The notes: generated by a model not told the origin, from the sequence alone. A stretch of 33,602 nucleotides of DNA from Bacteroidales bacterium (GCA_024400545.1 JAKSMO010000028.1:1-33602); one strand, 5' to 3'; numbered from the stretch's first letter, positions 22,477 through 32,026 are shown. Made by a program: numbers and translations.

Positions 22477-24944
22477 TTTTTACGATATTGTTTGCGACGG
22501 ATAATGACAATTACGATACCGGCCAAGATAATGATGCCGGAAGGAATCAGGATGTTGATAAGCTGATAGCCGATACGATCCTCTTTTACTTTCATCACAT
22601 CAAGCTTGCGGATCTTGATGTTACGAGAACGACTAGCAATAGAACCCTCTTCGCCAACGAGATAGTCTATACAGTTCAGCATGAGCTCCTTGTTGGCATA
22701 CATGGTTTCGGTGTAAAAATCGTAGCCGAGGGGGTATCCGGTGCCATCGTTGAAATTGAAGCGATTCTTAATCATATCGCCATCGGAGAATACAATCATG
22801 CGGGTGCTGTCGCCATCGGCTCGGTAGCCCATAGCGGGCAAGTCCATGAAGTCGGGGGTGAGGCGGTTGCGGAACATCGACTGGAATTTGCCTTCCAACA
22901 GCACGGCAACGGGCACGGTGCTGCGGTTGAAAAGACGACGGTCGGGTTCAATTTTGGCTTCATTCAAATCGTAGATGGTTGGAGCGTTCTTTACCCGCGA
23001 GAATTCGGACGTGGCCAGCAATACGGTCTTGTCAATTCCATTGTCAATCAAGTCGATTGAACTTACATAGTCGGTCTTAATCAAGTCGAGATTGCGCACA
23101 ATGGGATGTGGCGAAAGCGGAACTATCTCGGGGAAATACATCCAGGGTTGGAATTCAATCTGGGGTTTGTCGCCCACCATACCCACGGTCATGGGAATGG
23201 GGCGGCAACGAACATCCAACAACATGTCGGGATTAACACGAACACCATAGGTGAACAGCATTTCTTCCAAGTTCAGCGGCAGGCGTGTGGCTACAGCCTG
23301 GCTGGCATACTGCAAACTGTCCATATCAGCATCCAGCGGGTCGATAAGCCAGAGCAGTTTTCCGCCATACATCACATATTGGTCCAGAATATAGAGGTCT
23401 TGGTCGGAGAATGGCTTGGTGGGTTTTGCTATGATGATAAGGTCGTGCTTGTTGTGGAAATGGTAAGTGGAGTCTTTGGGATCAAGAATTCTGGTGGTCA
23501 AAGAGTTGATGTTGCCATCCAAGCGGGCGGTGTCCAGGTTGTAGTATTCATAGAGTGAGGTGATCATATCCGACATGTTGGGCAGTTCCAGCTCACCATG
23601 GCCTCGCATAAACGCTACCATAGGCTTCTGTCCGCGAGCAAGTGCACGGATGGGGTTGGAAAGCACATATTCCAGGCTTTGAATGGAATTGTTTAACAGC
23701 TGGGTCTGGTCAACGTATTTCTGGCTCTGCAATAGTTGGATGGAGGTTTCGCCACCTTTGTAGATAACGTCGGCGGCCGGAATCAGCACTTGTGTGGTGA
23801 CACCATTGCCGTTGCTTACCTGAATCTGTGTGGGCTGTATGCCTTTCTGAGCCAACTTTTGGTAGAAGACTTTGCGTTCCTCGGGATTGTCGAAATTGTT
23901 TGGGTTCACAAATTCGTACTGCACATTCTTGTTGTAGGCACGGAACTGGTTGAGCATTTCCTTGGTCTCGTTCTGCAGACGTTTGAAATCGGCAGGGAAC
24001 TCGCCTTCCAAGTACACGCGATAGAGCAGTGGCTCGTCGATTTTCTTAAGCAGGTTCTTGGTCGATTTCGAAAGGGTGTATCTTTTCTCCGAGGTGAGGT
24101 CAAGTCGTCCAAAAACATAATAGCCAATCACATTGGTGAAGATGACAATCAGTATGCCTGCCGTGAGCTCAATCCAATGGCTGCGGCGCAAGTCCTTTTT
24201 GTTGTGCCAGCCATGCCATTTGCGGCTCTGCAGTACAATGCGGGTGGCCATCATAAAGAGGGCGATGATGCTGGCGTAGTAGATAACGTCGCGAGTGTCA
24301 ACAACACCACGACTGATGGATTCGTAGTGATAGCTCATGCCCAGCGAACGCACGAAAAGGTCGGCGTTGCCCAAGAAACCCATTCTGTAAATGGCGTCGA
24401 ATCCCAAGTGCATGAAAGCGCTCATCAATGCGGCAGCAATAAACGCCACAATTTGGTTGTTGGTGATAGAGCTGGCAAAAAGACCAATGGCCACAAACGC
24501 AGCACCCAGCATCAGCAGTCCGAGATAAGAGCCGGCCACGCTACCAGTATCAATATTGCCCACAGGATCGCCGAGGGTGACCACGCTAATGTAGCATACC
24601 AGAGTGGGCAGCAGGGAGATGAACACCAGCACAAATCCGGCCAAGAACTTGGCCCAGATCAGTGTCATCTCGCTCAGCGGCTTGGTGAGTAGCAATTCCA
24701 TAGTGCCGTTCTTCTTCTCTTCGGCAAACATGCGCATGGTGATGGCGGGAATGAGAAAGAGATAGAGGAATGGTCCGATGATAAACAAACCATCCATGCC
24801 GGCATAGCCGTAGTCAAGGATGTTGAAATCGCCCTTGAAAACCCAAAGCATCAGTCCTGTCAGGACCAAGAATACAATAATCGTCAGGTATCCTATCAAG
24901 GACGAGAAAAAGCTGGCGAGTTCTTTTTTAAAAAGTGTGAACAT
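22473..24944 (-). CDS. gldFG: Fused GldF-GldG: ABC-2 permease plus ABC_transp_aux protein
   Basis: The first 240 or so residues form an ABC-2 type permease with six hydrophobic segments and the EEKKNGTMELLLTKPLS signature of GldF. A further membrane segment (about 258-280) begins a GldG-like part: FGRLDLTSEKRYTLSKSTK, EFVNPNNFDNPEERK, VAFMRGHGELELP and LLWLIDPLDADMDS. The C-terminus ends in a membrane segment and a basic tail. In Flavobacterium gldF and gldG are separate genes and work with the ATPase GldA in gliding; here the two are one 823-residue protein and no ATPase is nearby. In non-gliding Bacteroidales the role is unknown. DUF4340 overlaps its 3' end. Confidence 0.88.
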   Translation of the reverse strand: MFTLFKKELASFFSSLIGYLTIIVFLVLTGLMLWVFKGDFNILDYGYAGMDGLFIIGPFLYLFLIPAITMRMFAEEKKNGTMELLLTKPLSEMTLIWAKFLAGFVLVFISLLPTLVCYISVVTLGDPVGNIDTGSVAGSYLGLLMLGAAFVAIGLFASSITNNQIVAFIAAALMSAFMHLGFDAIYRMGFLGNADLFVRSLGMSYHYESISRGVVDTRDVIYYASIIALFMMATRIVLQSRKWHGWHNKKDLRRSHWIELTAGILIVIFTNVIGYYVFGRLDLTSEKRYTLSKSTKNLLKKIDEPLLYRVYLEGEFPADFKRLQNETKEMLNQFRAYNKNVQYEFVNPNNFDNPEERKVFYQKLAQKGIQPTQIQVSNGNGVTTQVLIPAADVIYKGGETSIQLLQSQKYVDQTQLLNNSIQSLEYVLSNPIRALARGQKPMVAFMRGHGELELPNMSDMITSLYEYYNLDTARLDGNINSLTTRILDPKDSTYHFHNKHDLIIIAKPTKPFSDQDLYILDQYVMYGGKLLWLIDPLDADMDSLQYASQAVATRLPLNLEEMLFTYGVRVNPDMLLDVRCRPIPMTVGMVGDKPQIEFQPWMYFPEIVPLSPHPIVRNLDLIKTDYVSSIDLIDNGIDKTVLLATSEFSRVKNAPTIYDLNEAKIEPDRRLFNRSTVPVAVLLEGKFQSMFRNRLTPDFMDLPAMGYRADGDSTRMIVFSDGDMIKNRFNFNDGTGYPLGYDFYTETMYANKELMLNCIDYLVGEEGSIASRSRNIKIRKLDVMKVKEDRIGYQLINILIPSGIIILAGIVIVIIRRKQYRKK

Positions 24945-24973
24945 TTTTCAATTTCAGATAGTTGGTGGGAGTC

Positions 24974-26593
24974 TTATTCGGAAAATTTGAAGCGTCTGGA
25001 TTTGAATGAACGACCCTGATAGTCGCCCAAAGATAGCTCATAAACCACTTCGGCCATTAGGCTGGTGCATTTGGTCATGATTTCACGGTCGATGTTCTCC
25101 GAGATATCGCTAGGCACATGAATATGGCTGCTGCCCATGTAGTTGGTGAACACCAGCGAAGGAATGCCAATCTGGGCAAAAGCGGCTGCGTCGCCTTTCG
25201 GATAGGTGTGCATGTCGCGCACCATCGATTTGGTGGAGATAGAGTCGTTGCGTGATGCGATTTCCCACAACAGAGGGAATCGTTTGTTGCCCAATACAGC
25301 AATACTATCGCCCGAGCCAATGCTTTGTGCGTTGATGAAGCATTCCACATTTCTCAGGTTGCTGAGGTTTGACACAAAGATTTCGGAACCTAAGTTCTCC
25401 AATTCGCCACCCGAAAACAGCACAAAGATGATGGAACGTTTGTTGTACTCAATGCTTTTAGGCGCATTCGAGGTCAGCAGGCGGGCTGTTTCCAGCACAG
25501 CGGCAACACCGCTGGCATTGTCTTCGGCACCAGGAAACAGACATGTGTTGCCCTGCATTCCCAAGTGGTCCAGGTGGGCGCCAACAACAATATACTCATT
25601 CTTCAGCTTGTCGTCATAGCCAGGCAGATAGCCAATCACATTGGCGGTTTTTGCGTTGGGACGGTATTTTGCGTTGATGTTGATCTCGAATTTCTTACGC
25701 AGGTGGAAAGACTGTGGGCGCATGGTGTTGTTCAGCAAGAAGATCACAGAGTCCAAGGTAAACTTCTCATCGGCCAGCAGCTCGGTGCCCATGTCCATAG
25801 TGGGCTGAACCACAGGGCAGGTGGACTGGTGGGAACCTTCGCCGCAGTAAGCCTGGTGTTGGACTTCGTAGGAATGGCAGGTCTCCGACATGTTGATGCA
25901 CACCAAACCGATGGCGCCGTGTTTCAGTGCTACTTCGGCCTTTTGGCGCATGGTCTCATATCTGCTGGCCACTTTGTAAGGCACAAATTCGGGCACACCG
26001 CTTAAGCAGAGTACGATTTTGCCCTGCACGTCAACTTTCTCGTATTCGTTGAAGCCTATGGCATCGATACCCCATCCGCAGAAAACCACGGGAGCATTGG
26101 TGTATCCGCGACCCGTCATGCTGGAGCAAACATAGTCGCGGCCCAACACATAGCGGGTGCGGGTGTCGTTATCATTGACGTAGGTGTTGAAATTGCAGTT
26201 TTCAATCTCGTTGTATTCAACCTCAAAGTACTGGCCCCATTCGCCTTCCCAAGGCTTCACACCGTAGGATGCGAGCACTTCGGCGCAGTAGTCGGCAGCC
26301 GACAGATAGGCTTTGGAACCAGCCATTCGACCTTCATATTCCGACGATGCCAGAATGCGGACATGCTTCATCAGCGTGTCGGTGTTGGCGCGCAAAAGGG
26401 TGTCCTTCTCAAGCAGAGCCGATACCTGAAGGGTCGTGTTCTTCTTGTCTTTTTTCTTGGACTTCTCCTTGGCTTTAGCTTCCTTCTTGTCGTCCTTTTT
26501 CTTGTTGTTGCCTTGCTTCTTCTGTGCATCAGCAACCGACGGCAGCAGAACGGCAATAATGGCGAACATAGCAATGAGCTTCTTCATTTTCAT
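24974..26593 (-). CDS. Exported M28-family peptidase-like protein with a degenerate active site
   Basis: A signal peptide (about 1-23) is followed by a very Lys-rich linker (25-52). A protease-associated-like insert (about 160-290) and an M28 zinc-aminopeptidase domain follow. Expected ligands H340 (GAHLDH), D358 (GAEDNASG), E397 and H492 (H-x-P-x-D) are present. The catalytic Glu that should precede E397 is Gly (SGGEL, G396), and the ligand Asp expected after Asn421 is Gln (NAQ, Q423). On family knowledge these changes remove the general base and one zinc ligand, so the protein may not be a working peptidase. It is the first gene of the ten-gene block and lies 29 nt upstream of gldFG. Confidence 0.8.
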   Translation of the reverse strand: MKMKKLIAMFAIIAVLLPSVADAQKKQGNNKKKDDKKEAKAKEKSKKKDKKNTTLQVSALLEKDTLLRANTDTLMKHVRILASSEYEGRMAGSKAYLSAADYCAEVLASYGVKPWEGEWGQYFEVEYNEIENCNFNTYVNDNDTRTRYVLGRDYVCSSMTGRGYTNAPVVFCGWGIDAIGFNEYEKVDVQGKIVLCLSGVPEFVPYKVASRYETMRQKAEVALKHGAIGLVCINMSETCHSYEVQHQAYCGEGSHQSTCPVVQPTMDMGTELLADEKFTLDSVIFLLNNTMRPQSFHLRKKFEININAKYRPNAKTANVIGYLPGYDDKLKNEYIVVGAHLDHLGMQGNTCLFPGAEDNASGVAAVLETARLLTSNAPKSIEYNKRSIIFVLFSGGELENLGSEIFVSNLSNLRNVECFINAQSIGSGDSIAVLGNKRFPLLWEIASRNDSISTKSMVRDMHTYPKGDAAAFAQIGIPSLVFTNYMGSSHIHVPSDISENIDREIMTKCTSLMAEVVYELSLGDYQGRSFKSRRFKFSE

Positions 26594-26644
26594 GAGCTTA
26601 TTTATATTATATTATTTTATTATTTTTTGATTATAAGTAAATTA

Positions 26645-26681
26645 ATGCCGTGGGTGTCACGGCATCCGAACTGCAAAGATA
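26645..26681 (-). promoter_or_regulatory. Promoter -7 element and 5' hairpin of the ten-gene block
   Basis: On the minus strand TATCTTTG (26674-26681) matches TAnnTTTG. Just downstream, an 8-bp stem with a 5-nt loop (26645-26652 with 26658-26665) would lie at the extreme 5' end of the transcript. It could stabilise the message. Confidence 0.5.
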
Positions 26682-26771
26682 CGAATTTTTTTCAATTTCA
26701 GCCCATTAAATGAAATAATTTTTTGTTTTTGGTGGCGCAAAGTTCTATGGGCCGAGTCTGCCTGTCTCTCT

Positions 26772-26815
26772 GGCATAGCGTCTCTTTTTCGCAATAATAT
26801 GCAAAAAGAGGTGCC
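26772..26815. repeat. Imperfect inverted repeat downstream of the CLC gene
   Basis: CTCTTTTT (26782-26789) pairs with AAAAAGAG (26803-26810), with GCA/TGC inside (one bulged base) and GGCA/TGCC outside. It lies about 45 nt past the CLC stop. There is no T-run after it, so a terminator role is uncertain. The rest of 26682-26857 shows no gene. Confidence 0.4.
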
Positions 26816-26857
26816 GCTTGCCTTTCTTTTTTGGGTGAATCAGGGGCTCGTAATCCA

Positions 26858-28657
26858 TCACTCCTCGCTGCTCTGCGAGATGAATCGCCGGTAGGCGGAG
26901 AATGTGTTGGCGCGCGAAAGGAATCCCAAGTACCTTCCGTCCTCGTCAACCACAATAAGGTTGTACCGGTTGCTCAATTGGAATTTTTGCACCACGTCGC
27001 TCAACTTCTCATTCACGTGCACAATGTCTTTGTCGTCAAAAGTCATCATCAGCTCCTTCACCGTCAGGGTGTCGTATTGGTCGGTGTCGAAAATGATGTT
27101 TCTAATGTCGTCCATTACAATGAGTCCGAGAAATTTATTTTCGTCGTTCACAACAGGAAACAGATTGCGTTTCGACTGCTTTATGGCTTCCACAATATCA
27201 CGCAAAGTACCATTCTCAGGCACTGTCTTAAAGTTGTTCTCAATCAGTTTCTCAAGGTCCATCAATTGCCAAGCCGAAGCGTCTTTGTTGTGGGTCATCA
27301 AGTCGCCTTTCACGGCCAGTTTTCGGGCGTAGATGGAGTGTTTCTCAAATGGCTGAACGCAAATGTAGGTTACTGTGGCTGTGATAAGTAGCGGCAGCAT
27401 CAGTGCGTATCCTCCCGTAATCTCGGCAATCAGAAACACGCCCATAAAAGGTGCGTGCATCACACCCGTCATCACGGCGGCCATGCCCACCAATGCGAAG
27501 TTGGCTGTGGATTGCGGCGGCAGGCCTATATGGTTGCACAAAGCGGCAATAAAATAGCCGCTCAGTCCGCCCACGATTAACGACGGACCAAAGGTACCGC
27601 CCACACCTCCGCTGCCAATAGTGGCTGCGGTGGCTATTGGTTTTAGCAAAATCAGCACCAGCAGAATGCCTAGGGCAAACCATTCGTTTTCCCTGAAGGT
27701 GTTGAACACACTGTTGGCAAACAATGGGTCGCTGTTGCTGCCATTTAGCAGTTCGCTTATGGCCCAATATCCCTCGCCATAGAGTGGCGGAAACAGGAAT
27801 ATCATCACACCCAAGGCCAAGCCGCCCCAAACGCATTTGCTTACCCAGTTTCTGCGTTTGGCAAACCAAGATTCAACCTTGTCGGTGATACGCAGAAAGT
27901 AAACCGAACTGAGTGCGCAAAATACCCCTAATACTAACAAAAAAGGTATTTGGTGCAAGGTGAAATCTTCGGTCACATTAAAGGCAAATTGCACATCGGC
28001 ACCCATTAGGTAATAGGCTACAGTCGAAGCTGATAGGGCTGAGATTAGTAAGGGCACAGCGGTGGTCATCGTCATGTCGAACATCAACACTTCCACCGTA
28101 AAAAGCACCCCGGCCAACGGGGCTCCAAAAATACCGGCTATAGCCCCGGCCGCACCACAGCCCAATAGTAGTTTCACCCCTCGTGCGCTCACGCGGAAAA
28201 AACGCCCTACGTTTGATCCTATGGCACTACCCGTTGATGCTATCGGGGCCTCTAGTCCTACGCTGCCGCCAAAGGCGACTGTGATGGTGGAAGCCACCAT
28301 CGATGTGTACATATTTCTTGGTGGCAGCTGTCCCCGTTTGCGCGATATGGCCAGCAATACATTGGGGATGCCATGGCCTATGTTGCCTTTAATAATATAT
28401 TTTACAAATAATACTGTTACGAGCACCCCGATAAAAGGCGAGATGAAGATGAGCGTATTACCTCCGCCTAGCATAAAATGGGTGTCGCCAAAAGCCATCA
28501 CATAATGCCCCACCCAGTGCACGATGGTTTTGAGCAACACGGCAGCCATGCCGCTCAATAGTCCTACAACAACGCTTAAAAACAATAAATATGATTGTTC
28601 CGAAACGTGTTGCAAACGCCATATATGCAACTTTTTATATGTTTCTACAGTGGTCAT
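26858..28657 (-). CDS. CLC-family chloride channel or transporter with C-terminal CBS pair
   Basis: The start at 28657 (MTTVETYKK) is chosen because an in-frame ATG at 28681 overlaps the promoter -7 box. Signature segments are GHGIP (94-98, in place of GSGIP), GLEAP with the gating Glu at 136, and GGTFGP. Two CBS domains fill the last 130 residues or so and probably bind adenine nucleotides. In LFTVEVLMF the position equivalent to the E. coli proton glutamate E203 appears to be Val, as in CLC channels. Length (599) suits a CLC with CBS domains. It is a single-gene unit. Channel versus exchanger cannot be settled from sequence. Confidence 0.9.
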   Translation of the reverse strand: MTTVETYKKLHIWRLQHVSEQSYLLFLSVVVGLLSGMAAVLLKTIVHWVGHYVMAFGDTHFMLGGGNTLIFISPFIGVLVTVLFVKYIIKGNIGHGIPNVLLAISRKRGQLPPRNMYTSMVASTITVAFGGSVGLEAPIASTGSAIGSNVGRFFRVSARGVKLLLGCGAAGAIAGIFGAPLAGVLFTVEVLMFDMTMTTAVPLLISALSASTVAYYLMGADVQFAFNVTEDFTLHQIPFLLVLGVFCALSSVYFLRITDKVESWFAKRRNWVSKCVWGGLALGVMIFLFPPLYGEGYWAISELLNGSNSDPLFANSVFNTFRENEWFALGILLVLILLKPIATAATIGSGGVGGTFGPSLIVGGLSGYFIAALCNHIGLPPQSTANFALVGMAAVMTGVMHAPFMGVFLIAEITGGYALMLPLLITATVTYICVQPFEKHSIYARKLAVKGDLMTHNKDASAWQLMDLEKLIENNFKTVPENGTLRDIVEAIKQSKRNLFPVVNDENKFLGLIVMDDIRNIIFDTDQYDTLTVKELMMTFDDKDIVHVNEKLSDVVQKFQLSNRYNLIVVDEDGRYLGFLSRANTFSAYRRFISQSSEE

Positions 28658-28678
28658 TTCTAACAAAAAGTGATTACG

Positions 28679-28686
28679 CAAAGATA
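28679..28686 (-). promoter_or_regulatory. Promoter -7 element of the CLC gene
   Basis: On the minus strand this reads TATCTTTG, an exact match to TAnnTTTG, 22 nt before the start codon at 28657. It rules out the longer CLC reading frame. No -33 TTG at the usual distance was seen. Confidence 0.6.
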
Positions 28687-28765
28687 CGATTTTTTTTTAA
28701 ATTGCGTTATTTATAATTGATAAATACATATAATTTGATTTATAGCTATTAGAAATTAATCTGTT

Positions 28766-29737
28766 ATGAAACGTAATATTACCTTCTTCCTCACCTCGGC
28801 TTTGCTGCTGTCGTCGTGTGTTTCGATGAAAGAGTACGAGTCGTTGCAGTCGCAATATTCCCAAGCCAACAAGAGCGCCGCATTGGCCAAGCAGGAGTTG
28901 CAGGAATTGCGCGAAGAAAATGCCGAGTTGGTCCGCCAAAGTCAGGCCATGACCATGACGCTTAGCGATATGACCGATGCCCGCCATGAGTGCGAGGCCA
29001 CGCTCACTTCTCTCAATAGGGCTTATGCGGCTTTGCAGTTGCATTACGATACCACGGTGGAGAACTACATGCAGCAGATTACCGGTAAGAATCGCGACTT
29101 GTCCAAGGCCAACAAGCTGCTCGAACAGCGCAATCGCGAGCTGAACCAGAAAGAGGAGCAGATGCGCCAGCACCAAAAACAGCTCGAAGAAAGACAGGAG
29201 CAAATGGAGCAGAACCAAAAGGCCATCAGCCAGGCGCTCGAGTCCAAGCAGATTGAGATCGAAACCTTGCGCAGCTCCGTGGCAAAAGCATTGGTGGGCT
29301 TCTCCGACAAGGGCCTCAATGTGGAAACTAAGGATGGCAAGGTGTATGTCTCTTTGGAAGATCAGTTGCTTTTTGCTTCTGGCAGCTGGGAGGTTTCGGC
29401 TCAAGGTGTCGAGGCGCTGAAGTCTTTGGCCAAAATCTTGCAGGACAATCCCAAACTTACCATTATGGTAGAGGGCCATACCGACAACGACGCTTTCCGT
29501 GGCACCACGGCGGTGAAGGACAATTGGGATCTCAGTGTTATGCGAGCCACTGCCGTAGTGAAGCAGTTGCTCAAACTCGGACCCCAAATCGATCCCTCCA
29601 GGGTGGTGGCTGCCGGCCATGCCGAGTATGCGCCCAAGGTCCGTAACATCAGTGCCGCCAACAAGGCAAAGAATCGTCGCACCGAGATTATTCTCACACC
29701 GCAAATCAAGGATGTGCTTAATCTCTTGGGTCAGTAA
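28766..29737 (+). CDS. OmpA-family lipoprotein with coiled coil
   Basis: A lipoprotein signal peptide (lipobox LSSC, about residue 18) is followed by a long heptad-like region (about 25-175) rich in Glu, Gln, Lys and Leu, predicted as coiled coil. The last 140 residues or so form an OmpA peptidoglycan-binding domain: LLFASGSWEVS, MVEGHTDND, NWDLSVMRATAV, VVAAGHAEYAP and AKNRRTEIIL. It should link the outer membrane to peptidoglycan. A weak promoter-like TATAATTTG lies at 28729-28737. It is a single-gene unit, divergent from the CLC gene, ending at a bidirectional terminator. Confidence 0.92.
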   Translation: MKRNITFFLTSALLLSSCVSMKEYESLQSQYSQANKSAALAKQELQELREENAELVRQSQAMTMTLSDMTDARHECEATLTSLNRAYAALQLHYDTTVENYMQQITGKNRDLSKANKLLEQRNRELNQKEEQMRQHQKQLEERQEQMEQNQKAISQALESKQIEIETLRSSVAKALVGFSDKGLNVETKDGKVYVSLEDQLLFASGSWEVSAQGVEALKSLAKILQDNPKLTIMVEGHTDNDAFRGTTAVKDNWDLSVMRATAVVKQLLKLGPQIDPSRVVAAGHAEYAPKVRNISAANKAKNRRTEIILTPQIKDVLNLLGQ

Positions 29738-29773
29738 TTCCTATACCCCACCTGAGTTTATCGATACAAAAAT

Positions 29774-29818
29774 AAAATTACCCCGGAAGTCGAACACTCC
29801 CGGGGTAATTTTTTTTGT
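29774..29818. terminator. Bidirectional terminator between the OmpA gene and mutB
   Basis: A 13-bp stem (29774-29786 with 29800-29812) around a 13-nt loop is followed by T on the plus strand. On the minus strand it is followed by TTTTATTTTT, so it probably ends both convergent genes. Confidence 0.9.
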
Positions 29819-29830
29819 TGTCGAATCGTA

Positions 29831-31984
29831 TTATTGGCGTGCTTCCATGAGCAGTTCCATCATCTTGGTGGCCGATGCGCTCACAGGGGTGCCAGGGCCG
29901 AAAACGGCGGCTGCGCCTGCCTGGAAAAGGTAGTCGTAGTCCTGTGCGGGAATAACACCGCCAACCACTACCATGATGTCGTCGCGGCCCAGCTTTTTGA
30001 GCTCTTCAATTACTTGGGGCACCAGGGTCTTGTGGCCTGCTGCCAACGAGCTGACGCCCAGAATGTGCACATCGTTCTCAACGGCCTGCTTGGCAGCCTC
30101 GGCGGGAGTCTGGAAAAGGGGACCCATATCCACATCAAATCCGAGGTCGGCATAGCCGGTAGCAACCACCTTGGCACCACGGTCGTGACCATCCTGGCCC
30201 ATTTTGGCCACCATGATACGGGGTCTGCGGCCCTCGAGTTTTGCAAACTCGTCGGTGAGCTGCTGTGCTTTCTTAAAGATATCGCTTTCTTTAGTTTGAG
30301 TACTATACACGTTGCTGATAAGATTGATTTTGGCTTTGTAACGGCCATATACTTTTTCGAGGGCATAGCTGATTTCGCCCAACGATGCGCGCTTGCGGGC
30401 AGCGTCGATAGAGAGTTCCAGCAGGTTGCCCTTGCCAGTCTTGGCGCACTCGGTCAGTGCATCCAATGCTGCCTGCACTTCCTCGTTGTTGCGCTCGGCG
30501 CGCAGTTTTGCCAGGCGGGCAATCTGAGCCTCACGCACGGCGGTGTTGTCCACCTCCAGGGTCTCAATGGGATCCTCGTGGTCCAGACGGTATTTGTTAA
30601 TACCCACGATGGTATCCACATTGGAGTCGATACGGCTCTGCTTGCGGGCCGAAGCCTCCTCAATACGCATTTTGGGCACACCGCTCTCAATGGCCTTGGC
30701 CATGCCGCCAAGAGCCTCTACCTCCTGTATGTGGGCCCAGGCGCGGTGCGCGATTTCGTGGGTGAGGGTTTCTACATAATAGCTGCCAGCCCAGGGGTCA
30801 ACCACGCGGCAGATATTGGTCTCTTCCTGCAGATAAATCTGGGTGTTGCGGGCAATACGTGCGCTGAAATCAGTGGGAAGGGCAATGGCCTCGTCCAAGG
30901 CATTGGTGTGCAAGCTCTGGGTATGACCAAGGGCGGCACCCATGGCCTCGATGCAGGTGCGGGCCACGTTGTTATAGGGGTCCTGTTCGGTGAGCGACCA
31001 GCCAGAGGTCTGGCTGTGGGTGCGCAACGCGAGGGATTTGGGGTTCTTGGGGTTGAACTGCGACACGATCTTGGCCCAAAGCATACGGGCGGCACGCATC
31101 TTGGCAATCTCCATAAAATGGTTCATGCCCACGCCCCAGAAGAACGACAGGCGGGGTGCGAAGTCATCCACACTCATGCCCGCATTGATACCGGCCCGCA
31201 GATACTCCAAGCCGTCGGCCAGGGTGTAAGCCAGCTCAATGTCGGCACTTGCACCTGCTTCCTGCATGTGGTAGCCGGAGATGGAGATGCTGTTGAACTT
31301 GGGCATGTGTTTTGAGGTGTATTCAAAAATGTCGGCAATGATCTTCATCGAGGGCAGGGGAGGGTAGATGTAGGTGTTGCGCACCATAAACTCCTTCAGG
31401 ATGTCGTTCTGGATAGTGCCGGCCAGCTGCTCTTGTGCCACGCCTTGCTCTTCGGCGGCAATGATGTAGAATGCCAGCACGGGCAGCACGGCGCCGTTCA
31501 TGGTCATCGAAACCGACATCTTGTCAAGGGGAATCTGGTCAAACAGAATCTTCATGTCCAAGATGCTGTCCACGGCCACACCGGCCTTACCCACATCGCC
31601 TACCACGCGCTCGTGGTCGCTGTCGTAGCCGCGGTGGGTTGCCAAGTCAAATGCCACGGAAAGACCTTTCTGACCGGCAGCAATGTTGCGGCGGTAGAAA
31701 GCGTTGGACTCCTCGGCGGTGGAGAAACCGGCATACTGGCGCACCGTCCAGGGGCGCATCACATACATAGTGCTGTAAGGTCCGCGCAGATAGGGGGCGA
31801 TACCGGCGGCATATTCCAGATGCTCCATGCCGTCTAGGTCTTTGAGGCCATAAACGGGCTTCACATCAATCTGCTCGGGGGTCTTCCAAGTTTTCTGAAT
31901 ATCATTTTCTTTCTCCCATTGAGCAAAGGATTCTTTGTTATCCTTTACCTCACGGAAGTCAACTTTTGAAAAATCAGGTCTCAT
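29831..31984 (-). CDS. mutB: Methylmalonyl-CoA mutase, large (catalytic) subunit
   Basis: This adenosylcobalamin enzyme interconverts succinyl-CoA and methylmalonyl-CoA, a step of the succinate-propionate route used by Bacteroidales. The ATG at 31984 ([10 protein letters not shown]) is taken as start. The 717-residue protein has [20 protein letters not shown] (the active-site Tyr region), [16 protein letters not shown], and the C-terminal cobalamin domain with D598-x-H600-x2-G603 (GQDGHDRG) and VVVGGVIP. This is the usual large-subunit form. The small subunit gene (mutA), often next to it, is not in the window. No cobalamin riboswitch was recognised upstream. Confidence 0.95.
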   Translation of the reverse strand: MRPDFSKVDFREVKDNKESFAQWEKENDIQKTWKTPEQIDVKPVYGLKDLDGMEHLEYAAGIAPYLRGPYSTMYVMRPWTVRQYAGFSTAEESNAFYRRNIAAGQKGLSVAFDLATHRGYDSDHERVVGDVGKAGVAVDSILDMKILFDQIPLDKMSVSMTMNGAVLPVLAFYIIAAEEQGVAQEQLAGTIQNDILKEFMVRNTYIYPPLPSMKIIADIFEYTSKHMPKFNSISISGYHMQEAGASADIELAYTLADGLEYLRAGINAGMSVDDFAPRLSFFWGVGMNHFMEIAKMRAARMLWAKIVSQFNPKNPKSLALRTHSQTSGWSLTEQDPYNNVARTCIEAMGAALGHTQSLHTNALDEAIALPTDFSARIARNTQIYLQEETNICRVVDPWAGSYYVETLTHEIAHRAWAHIQEVEALGGMAKAIESGVPKMRIEEASARKQSRIDSNVDTIVGINKYRLDHEDPIETLEVDNTAVREAQIARLAKLRAERNNEEVQAALDALTECAKTGKGNLLELSIDAARKRASLGEISYALEKVYGRYKAKINLISNVYSTQTKESDIFKKAQQLTDEFAKLEGRRPRIMVAKMGQDGHDRGAKVVATGYADLGFDVDMGPLFQTPAEAAKQAVENDVHILGVSSLAAGHKTLVPQVIEELKKLGRDDIMVVVGGVIPAQDYDYLFQAGAAAVFGPGTPVSASATKMMELLMEARQ

Positions 31985-32026
31985 TATCAATATTTTATAT
32001 TATCATTCGCTATTTATATATAAATG

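Noticed and set aside
26261-26271. An exact copy of the 11-nt unit ACCGTAGGATG
   Set aside because: It is a single copy inside the M28-like coding sequence with no neighbouring units, so it is most likely chance.
28658-28681. A longer CLC start at 28681
   Set aside because: The ATG overlaps the promoter -7 element at 28679-28686 and would not be in the transcript.
29834-31315. A 493-codon open frame on the plus strand
   Set aside because: It lies fully opposite mutB, whose motifs are intact, and shows only low-complexity His/Gly-rich sequence.
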